A stretch of DNA of 64,000 nucleotides from an uncultured Bacilli bacterium (GTDB taxonomy: Bacteria; Bacillota_I; Bacilli_A; RF39; UBA660), in contig CANQQV010000003.1 in NCBI GenBank assembly GCA_947626095.1, positions 62,001 through 126,000 of the forward strand, read 5' to 3'. Below, in pieces: positions 50,245 to 59,138 of this stretch. The position numbers and the translations under genes are program-made. Position 1 is the stretch's first letter. Each line of letters opens with the position of its first letter. Under the pieces are notes generated by a model that was not told where the DNA came from, ran no database searches, and was given only the letters and a program-made list of their open reading frames with translations.

Positions 50245-50652
50245 TTATTTACGATTACGATATGTTCCCCACCACTTAGGAATAATATCCATCATTTTAA
50301 GAACCTTATCTTTTTCTAAACTTTCTAAAACTTCAATATCTCCATAATTAGGATTTAATTCGAGCAAATATTCCAACGAACTTTCCGAAGGCATTATTAT
50401 TTCTTCCAATTCATTTAAAACAACAATTTTATCAATAACATATTCATGATCATTAAACATATTAATAATTGCACTTTTTTCTGCACTACAACTTATTATT
50501 GAATTAGAAGTAATACTACTTCCACTATATATTTTATTATTATGTCCCAAAATCGCACAAGATGTATTACCTGTCATTATATAATCAGATACTTCTTTAG
50601 AAACTAAATTCTTTTTAGCCGCTTCATAAAGGCTACCCCAAATACGTTCCAT
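50245..50652 (-). CDS. Cytidine-deaminase-like protein with all three zinc cysteines replaced by serine
   Basis: A 135-residue protein with the cytidine deaminase fold: N-terminal helix, TSCAILGHNNKIYSGSSI, then SCSAEKSAI (normal C-A-E-R-x-A-I) and MPSESSLEYLLEL (normal S-P-C-G-x-C-R-x-x-L). The expected zinc cysteines at positions 56, 89 and 92 are all serine, while the catalytic glutamate (Glu58) remains and the fold pattern is intact. This points to a zinc-less binding or regulatory protein, not an active deaminase. ATG at 50652 follows AAGGTG. It precedes the PHP gene. Confidence 0.7.
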   Translation of the reverse strand: MERIWGSLYEAAKKNLVSKEVSDYIMTGNTSCAILGHNNKIYSGSSITSNSIISCSAEKSAIINMFNDHEYVIDKIVVLNELEEIIMPSESSLEYLLELNPNYGDIEVLESLEKDKVLKMMDIIPKWWGTYRNRK

Positions 50653-50712
50653 ATCACACCTTCTTACTTAATGTATTATGATAACATACGAATGATTATT
50701 TTACAAACCAGA

Positions 50713-51684
50713 TTATAAACTCCTGCTATATTCATTAGTTATATAAGCTTCCGTCATTTTTCCATTTTCATCAGTACTAAACATCACAAAAGAAATCGCA
50801 AAGCTCGTAATTTTTTTATAATCACTTTTAGGAATTGTCAACGAAACTATTTTCTCAGCACCATGATAAATTTCTTCTTTTAAGCTCTTATAATCATATA
50901 TTTTACCATTAATCATTAACTTCTTAATGGCAATGATTTGACTCTTACCTAAACTAGTATTCTTAAAATCAAAATATAAGTAAGAATTATCTTTATCTTC
51001 TAATAATTTATAATAGCTTATCTTAGTATTATTTTTATTATCTATTTCAATTAATCCTTTACGTGAATTATCTACATCAATTTTATTAGACGCATTCATT
51101 TCAAAAAGTTTAACTTCACTTTTCCCCTCACTGTCCAAAACTTTAAAATAAAGCGCTATTCTTCCAAACGTAACAATATCTAATGCATCTAATTCCACTT
51201 GATTAATACGAATTGTTTGTGTAATACTCTCTAAAGGATTTAAACTTTTTGTAAAAGTTGTTGTTGTATCATATCCATCAACCAACACTTTTTCCAAAAT
51301 AACTGTACGTGGATTATTAGTTGTTGAAAAAGTAATATCAGCATCAAAACCTAAATTAGATTTATGAAAATCAGAAAATTCTATCATATAATCAGCTGCC
51401 GTATAAAACTGCTGATCATTAAATACTGGAGCATCAAGTTTATTTTTTATTTTCGTTTCCTCTTTTTCTTCTTCTTTCTTTTTCTTATTCTCTATCTTTT
51501 CCTCGGTTTGCCAAGGCAAATTGAATTCAAAACTAATTCCATTACGTGAAAAATAAAAGACACTACCACCAATTAAAGCAAGCATAATGATTAAAATAAT
51601 TATAATTCCCTTTTTATTAGTAGCTCTTTTTTCCATCTGTAAAAAGCCTTCATCATATTCTTGATAATTATATCTATTTTTCAC
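50713..51684 (-). CDS. Single-pass membrane protein with a beta-rich extracytoplasmic domain, unknown
   Basis: A 323-residue protein: cytoplasmic start (1-25), one transmembrane helix (about 26-46), Lys/Glu-rich spacer (about 58-82) and an extracytoplasmic region of alternating strands (about 90-320) that looks like two similar domains, each with a pattern such as NPRTVILEKVLVDGYDTTTTF and KSQIIAIKKLMINGKIYDYKSL. The start is GTG at 51684 behind AGGGTGTGATACT. Not recognised; its repeated domain suggests a binding protein. Confidence 0.68.
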   Translation of the reverse strand: MKNRYNYQEYDEGFLQMEKRATNKKGIIIILIIMLALIGGSVFYFSRNGISFEFNLPWQTEEKIENKKKKEEEKEETKIKNKLDAPVFNDQQFYTAADYMIEFSDFHKSNLGFDADITFSTTNNPRTVILEKVLVDGYDTTTTFTKSLNPLESITQTIRINQVELDALDIVTFGRIALYFKVLDSEGKSEVKLFEMNASNKIDVDNSRKGLIEIDNKNNTKISYYKLLEDKDNSYLYFDFKNTSLGKSQIIAIKKLMINGKIYDYKSLKEEIYHGAEKIVSLTIPKSDYKKITSFAISFVMFSTDENGKMTEAYITNEYSRSL

Positions 51685-51743
51685 AGTATCACACCCTACT
51701 ATAAATATATTATATCACAAGCTTTAACAACTTATGGTACTTA

Positions 51744-51772
51744 TTTAAAAAAGTAAGTTTTAAACTTACTTT
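51744..51772 (-). terminator. Terminator of the 523-residue protein gene
   Basis: Minus-strand 11-bp stem AAAGTAAGTTT / AAACTTACTTT with TTTAAATA following. Confidence 0.82.
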
Positions 51773-53343
51773 TACATTTGATAAAAATTAATTCTTATAT
51801 TGCGATTATGATCAGATAATAAAATTTCAATAAAATCATTTAATGATATTTCTAAATGAAAACTATGACGATAATCTTTAGCGCTATAAGCATCAAAAAC
51901 CATTAAAGAATTTTCACGATCATAGTCAAAATGACCAGTAATAATCGCTCTTTTAATATAATTCAATTTTGTCTTATTGATATTAGACTCATGTCTACTT
52001 TCATCTTTAGCATCATTCAATGCTTCACGGCGATACTTAATTTCCTTTACTAAATGCTCTAATTCTGCACAATCACGTGTAATTCCCACACTATTTTCAT
52101 TTAATAATTTTAAATTACTCTTTGGTATTAAACGCATATTATTTAAACGTTTATTAATACGTCGATTAACACCTACAACCTTTTTATTTAATTTCGATAA
52201 ATCACTTATAATACTTTTATATTCAGGAGTTTCGTAATCAATAATGCTAGGTTTTAACTCCCCTAAATCTAATTGTGAATAATTAAATAAACGCTGTAAA
52301 TTATCTTCATCATATATGTAATTAATATAAAAATTAGATATGGCAAAAGCATTTAAAATATCTCCACGCATTGTACTATCAAGAGCAAATACTTTACGAC
52401 ATTTATCTAAAGGATAATTTTCTTTATAAGCATGTACTAAACTTCTCAATAATTCATAAGTATTTATTAAATGACGTTTATTTATATTAGCTTTGCTATT
52501 ATAACACTTAAATGTTTCTAAAATAAACTCATCTAATACTTTATCATTATCATGTTCATTATAAAGCTTTTCAATTGTTCCTTTATCTTCTTTATTAAAA
52601 AGAGCAATCTTTTTATTTATTGATAAACAAAAATGTTCCTTTGACAACTTACTATTAAGTTCCTGTAACTTCTTAAAATTATACCCTTCAATATTTGCTA
52701 ACATATCAATTAAATATTTTACATCCTGATATGATAACAACTTATTATCTTTACGACTTACTGTATATTCATATAACACTATATCCTTAATAAAAGTATT
52801 TAATGATTGACTTCTATCTTCAGGAATAGTTACCGTATAAAAAGAATATGAATTATGATCTAACGCTAAATTAATATTATTATTTACTGAAGTAATTAGG
52901 AAATTAGCAAATTCAACTAACCATCCAGAATCTACAACAATACCATTATCAAACTTAATAGTATTATTATAATTACATACATATTCACCATTAGCTAAAG
53001 CACTCATTAAATAATCTATTAAACTCTCTTCTGTTTTAATAGAAGGAACTTGCATTTTAAAATAACTAATACCTTTTACTTTATCCATATAATATTTAAG
53101 TTCTTTTTTATCTAACTTAGCATAATCATCCTTAGTTAAATGTTCACTATAATTCATGATTTGTAAAGAAGTATATAATAAATCTAATGCAATATAATCA
53201 AAATCGGTAATAAATTTCAAATTCTTACTGCGATTATTTAAAATTTTTTCAATATATAAACCTAAATATTCATTAGATTTAGTCATATTAATAAAAGTAT
53301 TTAGCTTTGAAATATTTGCTACTAGCGCATTCCCCTTTTTCAT
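51772..53343 (-). CDS. Orphan 523-residue soluble helical protein
   Basis: No family recognised. It is a highly charged, mostly alpha-helical protein without signal peptide or transmembrane helix. It has clusters such as KKELKYYMDKVKGISYF, LDMLANIEGYNFKKLQEL and a basic stretch near 395-410 (KLNKKVVGVNRRINKRLNNMRLIP). The C-terminal part ends with HFDYDRENSLMVFDAY-type strands. It lies directly after the 1203-residue transglutaminase-like gene (64-bp gap with that gene's terminator between). ATG at 53343 follows AATAGGTGAG. Shares orphan status and style with the neighbouring giant. Confidence 0.68.
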   Translation of the reverse strand: MKKGNALVANISKLNTFINMTKSNEYLGLYIEKILNNRSKNLKFITDFDYIALDLLYTSLQIMNYSEHLTKDDYAKLDKKELKYYMDKVKGISYFKMQVPSIKTEESLIDYLMSALANGEYVCNYNNTIKFDNGIVVDSGWLVEFANFLITSVNNNINLALDHNSYSFYTVTIPEDRSQSLNTFIKDIVLYEYTVSRKDNKLLSYQDVKYLIDMLANIEGYNFKKLQELNSKLSKEHFCLSINKKIALFNKEDKGTIEKLYNEHDNDKVLDEFILETFKCYNSKANINKRHLINTYELLRSLVHAYKENYPLDKCRKVFALDSTMRGDILNAFAISNFYINYIYDEDNLQRLFNYSQLDLGELKPSIIDYETPEYKSIISDLSKLNKKVVGVNRRINKRLNNMRLIPKSNLKLLNENSVGITRDCAELEHLVKEIKYRREALNDAKDESRHESNINKTKLNYIKRAIITGHFDYDRENSLMVFDAYSAKDYRHSFHLEISLNDFIEILLSDHNRNIRINFYQM

Positions 53344-53374
53344 ATTCTCACCTATTATTTATTATAACATAGTA

Positions 53375-53408
53375 ATTAAAAAGATTAAATAAAAATTATT
53401 TAATCTTT
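53375..53408 (-). terminator. Terminator of the 1203-residue gene
   Basis: Minus-strand 11-bp stem AAAGATTAAAT / ATTTAATCTTT with T5. Confidence 0.83.
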
Positions 53409-56400
53409 TATAATTTAAGTCCTTGACTAGGCTCTTCCATTCCAAAGTCATATTCTTCAACTAAATCAGTACGATTAGAATCAAGACTCTTTGATGCACG
53501 AATTTGTAGTTTATAATCTCTTAAATCAAAATTCTCTTTAGGCGTTTTAAATGCTAAATCAATAGTATCATTATCTACAATAACTGTTTTACGACTACGA
53601 TAATTATCTTTAGCTACTAACGCCAAACGACCATTTATCTTTCTAATTCTTTCATACAAATCTCTTCTAAGTCTAATATTAACACCGTTCTTAATTGCTG
53701 TAATAGTCATCGAATCAACATCTTTAACAATTGCTTCATCTTTACTAACTTTAACTACTTTACTATTAGGATTTAAGAAAATATGTGGTAACTTAACTTT
53801 TGCATTGTTATATTTCTTTTTATTAGAAACTGGCTCTGTTCCTATTATCGAAATAAATTCAAAATCACTATTACTATCTAATGATGGAATAAATGGTGCT
53901 TTTACTCTACTAAATAAACCACTCAACAATTCATCATTCTGTTTAACTAAATCATCAATACTATTTAAATCTAAATTATTAGTACTCATTTCATTAGACA
54001 ATCTGTGAGAAATTGCTCTTCTAATAACCAAGATAAATCTAACTAATTCATTAATTCTTTTATTTAAAGAAGAATCATTTCTATCTAACAACTCTAAAAC
54101 TTCATTCGCCGAAACACTAATCAATTGATTACTAAAGACTAAGTATTGATCAATTCTTGAATAATATTCGACATTGAGTAATTCTGAAGCCGAAGATACA
54201 TCGCCTGCTAAGGAACGATTAAATTTCTTAACATAAGCTAAACGAAGATTTAGCAAATCATTCTTATATCTTACAATATCATTTAAATTAGAATCAGCTT
54301 TTAGTTCACTATTTATAATATTATTAATAAACTTACTATCAGAAATTGATACCATACCTGTTGATTCATAAAAACTATTAACAGCATTAACTTCTTTAAC
54401 TTTAGTATTAACCTCATTAATTATTGCTAAATATAAACTATGATACTCTTCTACAGTTTCAGGAATAACTAAAGGTCTATAAGCAACAGATGTAAATACT
54501 GGCAATCTATCATTTTCTTCATTACCTGATCCACTAGGTAAATGTTCAGATCTTATAGATTTAGTCAAGTTCTTAGCAGCAATTAATTCATCACTAAGCA
54601 TTTGACGTTTATAAGTCTTCATTCTTTCATTTGCAAATGTTATCGTTAAAACGTCATCTTCAAAACTCATTTTAACCCCATTCTGCATATTTAACGGATT
54701 ATTAATTAAAGTATTTAAATATTCACATAATACTCGATAATCATGCTGATAATCTTCAGTATTTAAATATTCTGCCGAAGCATTTCTTAAATTATTACAT
54801 TCAGGCATGACATTCAATCTGGCTATATTAATAGCCAAATAGTTCATAATATAATCGCATAAATCTCGACCTAAAATATTATAAATCTCATTTTCAAATT
54901 GATTTTCATACCTTTGAATAATACTTTCTTTTTCAATTGTACTAAGCTCAGAATAAGCTGAATCAGTTAATAGCTTTGTAATATTAGCATCAGCTACATC
55001 CATACTTTCATGATCAAAAGTAAAATTAGTTAAATAATTTAATACTTCATCATAATATATTTTAACAATTCTCTTCGCTTCAGCTTCAAATCTTTCCAAC
55101 TGTTCATTTTTTACAGCAACAGTTAAGGCATCAAGATTACTTGAAGGTTCATCTAACTTCTTTGGCTCTGCTAAATGTACACTAACTAAGTTTCTTTTAT
55201 TAGGATCATCATCATCTAAACTATAAGGATAATTTGTCCAAATACGATAATCCCCTTCTGGGTTTAATACATTTTCTCTTAATTCATAAGAAAAACGTGC
55301 ATCACTAATATTTCTTTCCACTTCTTCCAAACTATATTCTGGATGTTCCTTAGTCATAACAGTTCTTAAAGCATCACAAATAGTTGCAATAGGAATATCA
55401 CGTGTTGTTGCACCACGATACATTAAATCCTGTAATCTATCAAATAATCTATCAAATGAAAAAACACGTTCTTCGACATTATAATCAGCATTATATCCCA
55501 TTAATTCCAACATTCTTGGTATGTAAAATAATGGTGAATAATCAAAGCCATAAAATCTATTATAAGGACTAGCAGAATTAATAGCTAAACGTTGATAATC
55601 ATCCCTAGAAATTACTAAACACTTAGGAATAGTTAAATATTCCACTGTATTTGAATTATCAATATCCGTTTTACATCTCATTTTATTAAGTGGTGACATC
55701 CCAAAGAAATAAAATCTATATAAAGGATCATTTGTTGGATCAAAAGTACATAATTGATCTAAATGATATTTATCATCTTTTAAACGAGCTATATTTTCTA
55801 CGTGATTAACAGTACTATATCTAAAGCACTTAATATCACATCTTCTAAGCATTGCTGAAAATAAAGTAGCATAACCAACACAAACTATCGTACTCTTATC
55901 TAAAATTACACGATCTAAATCACGAGCATTTCGTGGTCGATTTTCATCTTCAGTATAAATATAATTTTCTCTTAAATAACATTGAGCAGAAAGCATAGCT
56001 TCTAATGGTGAATAATTGTTATCTTTTACTTTCTTTTCAAAAGTTTCAAGACTTTTTAAAACTTGAACATATCCTTTAGCACCAACAGTACCACTTCCTT
56101 CTAATTCAGAGCGATAACAAACATTACGACTATATGGTTCATGACAAGAATCATTAATCAAATCTTGACATGTATGATAAATAACCATTATCTCATTTGG
56201 CATGCTTTCTAATTTAGCATAATCTTCACTATTATCATGTAAAGGATTACTTAAAACACTTATTTTTACTTTAGGATCAAGTCCTGCTTTAACAAACTTA
56301 GATAAAATATCACTATAGCCACTTTGATTATAAAACCTAATATTCAAACTAGCACTATAATAAGGACTAATTTTCAAAACATCGTCTAAATGATTTTCCG

Positions 56401-57019
56401 TAACAATTTTTTTAACTTCTTCATCACTTAAATCTCTAGTTATAAAAAAATCACAAGTAGGACTATGATGAGTTTTTACATCTTTACTATCATTTCTCAC
56501 AAAAAGATTATTTTCTTCATCAATCGGCATCTGCTCTACTCTAGCAACCGACTTGTTAGCGGCAATTTCTAGAAAATTTCCCCTCTTTAATTTATCATAT
56601 GTTTCTTGATCAAGAACATAATCATCGCCCACTATTCTTAATGCAAAAGCATTAGCTTGGCTCTTCTTTATAAGTGCTTCAATAACTGCATCATTTTTTA
56701 AAAAACGATAATCAATTGCAAAAGTCGGACCAAATTGTGCTTCGTTAATAATATCAATTAAATATTGTAAGACATATTGGTTTCTTTCAGATAATGAATC
56801 AAGTTCACCATAAAAACCACTACTATATCTAAAAGAAATAACTTGTCTACCTAAATCATCATCTTCACTATTAATATAATTTCCAACAACTTGTACAGGA
56901 TTATCTAAACTTTCTTCCGTAAATAAACATGAATCTAAAAAAGCTCTATCCATAGAAAAGCCATTAAATCCCCATAATGCACGATATGTTTGATCCAATG
57001 CTTCATAATCATAATCCAT
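53408..57019 (-). CDS. Giant protein with a transglutaminase-like cysteine triad
   Basis: A 1203-residue soluble protein, no signal peptide. Residues about 340-435 form a transglutaminase-like core: KSTIVCVGYATLFSAML (Cys380), VNHVENIARLKDDKYHLDQ (His406) and FDPTND (Asp427), a credible Cys-His-Asp triad. The N-terminal 330 residues and the C-terminal 750 residues are unlike any family I know; the latter has long helical stretches with many Asn and Glu (LNLRLAYVKKFNRSL, SIDDLVKQNDELL). ATG at 57019 overlaps the stop of the DUF523 gene by one base, so the two are coupled. The activity may be a cysteine protease or crosslinking; unproven. Confidence 0.72.
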   Translation of the reverse strand: MDYDYEALDQTYRALWGFNGFSMDRAFLDSCLFTEESLDNPVQVVGNYINSEDDDLGRQVISFRYSSGFYGELDSLSERNQYVLQYLIDIINEAQFGPTFAIDYRFLKNDAVIEALIKKSQANAFALRIVGDDYVLDQETYDKLKRGNFLEIAANKSVARVEQMPIDEENNLFVRNDSKDVKTHHSPTCDFFITRDLSDEEVKKIVTENHLDDVLKISPYYSASLNIRFYNQSGYSDILSKFVKAGLDPKVKISVLSNPLHDNSEDYAKLESMPNEIMVIYHTCQDLINDSCHEPYSRNVCYRSELEGSGTVGAKGYVQVLKSLETFEKKVKDNNYSPLEAMLSAQCYLRENYIYTEDENRPRNARDLDRVILDKSTIVCVGYATLFSAMLRRCDIKCFRYSTVNHVENIARLKDDKYHLDQLCTFDPTNDPLYRFYFFGMSPLNKMRCKTDIDNSNTVEYLTIPKCLVISRDDYQRLAINSASPYNRFYGFDYSPLFYIPRMLELMGYNADYNVEERVFSFDRLFDRLQDLMYRGATTRDIPIATICDALRTVMTKEHPEYSLEEVERNISDARFSYELRENVLNPEGDYRIWTNYPYSLDDDDPNKRNLVSVHLAEPKKLDEPSSNLDALTVAVKNEQLERFEAEAKRIVKIYYDEVLNYLTNFTFDHESMDVADANITKLLTDSAYSELSTIEKESIIQRYENQFENEIYNILGRDLCDYIMNYLAINIARLNVMPECNNLRNASAEYLNTEDYQHDYRVLCEYLNTLINNPLNMQNGVKMSFEDDVLTITFANERMKTYKRQMLSDELIAAKNLTKSIRSEHLPSGSGNEENDRLPVFTSVAYRPLVIPETVEEYHSLYLAIINEVNTKVKEVNAVNSFYESTGMVSISDSKFINNIINSELKADSNLNDIVRYKNDLLNLRLAYVKKFNRSLAGDVSSASELLNVEYYSRIDQYLVFSNQLISVSANEVLELLDRNDSSLNKRINELVRFILVIRRAISHRLSNEMSTNNLDLNSIDDLVKQNDELLSGLFSRVKAPFIPSLDSNSDFEFISIIGTEPVSNKKKYNNAKVKLPHIFLNPNSKVVKVSKDEAIVKDVDSMTITAIKNGVNIRLRRDLYERIRKINGRLALVAKDNYRSRKTVIVDNDTIDLAFKTPKENFDLRDYKLQIRASKSLDSNRTDLVEEYDFGMEEPSQGLKL

Positions 57020-57459
57020 TATAAATCACCGCTTTCTAAAAATAAATTATCATCTATCACATCAATACCATTTTGTATCAGCAATTCAGCAGTAATTCCA
57101 TTACCATCAACCAAATTAGAACTAAACGTTCCATCATATATTTTACCATATCCACAAGACGGACTTTTAGCTTTCAAAATAGCTTTTTTAATTCCTAATA
57201 ACTGACATAATCTTAAAGTTTCGTTAGCTCCTCTTACAAAATTATCCGTGACATCGACACCTTTTTCATTAACTACCTTTCCATCTCTTACTTCAGCTGC
57301 CAATCTTGGTGTCGTAAGTCCACCAACAATTTCCGGGCAAAAAGGAATTATCTCCCTTCCTTTTAATTTAGTAACTAACTCTTCCTTATAATTATTCTTC
57401 CCATTATACTTGCAATTAACTCCTAATAAACAAGCACTTACTAATACTTTTTCTTTCAT
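57019..57459 (-). CDS. DUF523 protein
   Basis: A 146-residue small cytoplasmic protein with the DUF523 signature: VSACLLGVNCKYNG at the start, then FCPEIVGGLTTPR and KAKSPSCGYGKIYDGTF, with conserved cysteines 10 and 16 and those in the C-terminal motif, probably a metal-binding cluster. The start is ATG at 57459; no clear Shine-Dalgarno, since the upstream gene ends 9 bases before. The overlap with the giant gene's start places it as the upstream member of that two-gene unit. Function is unknown. Confidence 0.87.
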   Translation of the reverse strand: MKEKVLVSACLLGVNCKYNGKNNYKEELVTKLKGREIIPFCPEIVGGLTTPRLAAEVRDGKVVNEKGVDVTDNFVRGANETLRLCQLLGIKKAILKAKSPSCGYGKIYDGTFSSNLVDGNGITAELLIQNGIDVIDDNLFLESGDL

Positions 57460-57468
57460 AAAAAACAA

Positions 57469-57930
57469 TTACAATCTAATTTCTTTTTTAATCATCTTTA
57501 CTACCATTCTAAATAAAAGATAATATAAAAGAATCCATACAACAATTGACAAAGATATTAATAAATACATCTCTTTTTGTATACACAATATAATATCTAA
57601 AATCATAATAGAAGATAATAAAGCAGCAAAAATACCTATTAAAGTATACTTACAAGTTCTATTAACATAAGAAATTCCCTTTTTCAATGTATTATTTATT
57701 TCACTATTATCATTACGACCAAATATCATTGATATTATAACAAAAACAATTTTAATAGCATTAACTACCGTTAAAACCACCAATAAAAATAATAATGGAA
57801 TAGTAATAAACAAATAGAAAAAATGTAAATCAAACAAATACTTATAAATTACTACTATTCCTGCTCCATAAAATGCAATACTCAAGATGTAAACTAATAA
57901 ACTAAGTCCACGATGTTTTTCTAAATTCAT
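57469..57930 (-). CDS. Four-TM membrane protein, unknown
   Basis: A 153-residue protein with about four transmembrane helices (8-29, 33-60, 93-112, 120-140) and a short loop containing GRNDNSEINNT between the second and third. No family recognised; some resemblance to DUF4870-like small membrane proteins is too weak to use. ATG at 57930 follows ATAGGGTGAT. It sits between the exonuclease-like gene and DUF523, on the same strand, with small gaps. Confidence 0.68.
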   Translation of the reverse strand: MNLEKHRGLSLLVYILSIAFYGAGIVVIYKYLFDLHFFYLFITIPLLFLLVVLTVVNAIKIVFVIISMIFGRNDNSEINNTLKKGISYVNRTCKYTLIGIFAALLSSIMILDIILCIQKEMYLLISLSIVVWILLYYLLFRMVVKMIKKEIRL

Positions 57931-57976
57931 ATTATCACCCTATTTTATACTATATAAATCTATTATAACATACTTT

Positions 57977-58432
57977 TTATAAATGTTTTATTAAAGATTC
58001 ATATAAAATATCAACTATATAATTAGATGGTTCTAATTCGTACTTTTCTATCAACTCTTCAATAATTCGATCATTATACTCCGTATCTAAATATTTAAAT
58101 ACTGATTCTTTTTTATTTTCTAAATCAACTAAGTAATTTTCAGTATACAAATTATCAATAATAAGCAAAGGTAATTCACCTACCCATTCTTTAAACGCCG
58201 TTAATATTTCTTTGGTACTATCTTTATATACAAATGACTCTTTATCATAATCAATTAATTTTTTAAAATCATCTAAAGCAATTAAATCTTCACGTAAGCG
58301 ATAATCAAATCGATCTAATAAATTTAAGCCCTTTAATTTAATCGCAGATAACTGAATAATATCACCTTTTTCTTTCTTAATCGCTGTCGGAATTATTTCT
58401 AATATAATGTATTCATCTTTTAATAAATCCAT
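57977..58432 (-). CDS. Degenerate DnaQ-like (DEDD exonuclease fold) protein
   Basis: A 151-residue protein. The pattern YIILEIIPTAIKKEKGDIIQLSAI aligns with the first DEDD motif region (D-x-E-T-T-G...I-Q-I-A-A), but the Asp is Leu. ELPLLIIDNLYTENYL aligns with the second motif (LVAHNAxFD). The catalytic Asp set is not preserved, so exonuclease activity is unlikely. Remote homology only; a binding role or a structural domain is possible. ATG at 58432 follows GAGGTGG; the in-frame TTG at 58453 is poorer. Confidence 0.62.
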   Translation of the reverse strand: MDLLKDEYIILEIIPTAIKKEKGDIIQLSAIKLKGLNLLDRFDYRLREDLIALDDFKKLIDYDKESFVYKDSTKEILTAFKEWVGELPLLIIDNLYTENYLVDLENKKESVFKYLDTEYNDRIIEELIEKYELEPSNYIVDILYESLIKHL

Positions 58433-58525
58433 AAATTTCCACCTCATTTCCAATATTATACTATAATTTTTAATTTAATTTTATCATAATATGTTTTATA
58501 ATTATCTAGAAAGGTTGTGTATTCT

Positions 58526-58879
58526 ATGAATAAATTCTGTCCCAACTGTGGTAATGAAATTAGTGAAAATGCTCAATTCTGTACTAATTGTGGTGCCCAA
58601 ATAAACGCTAATACACCAAATCAACCAACCACAAATAATGCACCCAAATCTAAATTAGTTGCTGGCCTACTAGGTATTGTATTAGGTTATATAGGAATTC
58701 ACAATTTCTATTTAGGCTACACTGAAAAAGCAGTTGTCCAACTATTAGTTAGTTTAATTGGTGGTCTTTTAACTTGTGGTGTCGCTACTATTGCTATTGA
58801 AATATGGGGTTTAGTCGAAGGAATTATGATTTTAACTGGTTCTATCAAAACCGATGCGGATGGTATTCCTTTAACTTAA
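58526..58879 (+). CDS. Zinc-ribbon plus TM2-domain protein
   Basis: A 117-residue protein: N-terminal zinc ribbon FCPNCGNEISENAQFCTNCG (four cysteines), Asn/Pro/Thr linker and a C-terminal TM2 domain with two transmembrane helices (KLVAGLLGIVLGYIGIHNFYLGY, seen as GYIGIHNFYLGYTEKAV, and the second helix with GGLLTCGVATIAIEIWGLVEGI). TM2 proteins are common in bacteria and of unknown function. ATG at 58526; AAAGG upstream at long spacing, and an in-frame GTG three codons earlier has a worse position. It ends in a strong terminator. Confidence 0.87.
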   Translation: MNKFCPNCGNEISENAQFCTNCGAQINANTPNQPTTNNAPKSKLVAGLLGIVLGYIGIHNFYLGYTEKAVVQLLVSLIGGLLTCGVATIAIEIWGLVEGIMILTGSIKTDADGIPLT

Positions 58880-58886
58880 TCTATCA

Positions 58887-58917
58887 AAAAAGTACTCATA
58901 ATTGAGTACTTTTTTTA
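58887..58917 (+). terminator. Terminator of the TM2 gene
   Basis: Plus-strand 10-bp stem AAAGTACTCA / TGAGTACTTT followed by TTTTTATTT. Confidence 0.88.
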
Positions 58918-58947
58918 TTTTAATCGACAATATTAAACATAATCCAT

Positions 58948-58992
58948 AAAGAGTTCATTCTATAATACCCTATATAGAAAGAACCTCTCTTT
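58948..58992 (+). other. Second hairpin element downstream of the TM2 gene
   Basis: A 45-base element pairs AAAGAG with CTCTTT (outer), TTC with GAA and TTCTATA with TATAGAA (inner), around TATACCCTA-like loop sequence. A long T-rich stretch follows on the plus strand. In the region 58918-59138 I see no gene; this hairpin is the only structure. It could be a backup terminator or the 3' end of a small transcript. Confidence 0.45.
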
Positions 58993-59138
58993 CTTATATT
59001 TATTTTTTTTAATTTTTTATTTTATTTTTTTCTGTATTTCACGTTGTCTAAATTAAATAGCTATAAACTAATTCATATGTTATTAGTGATGGTATAGTTA
59101 TGGACATATAAATTATCTATAAGTATTTAATTTAATCA

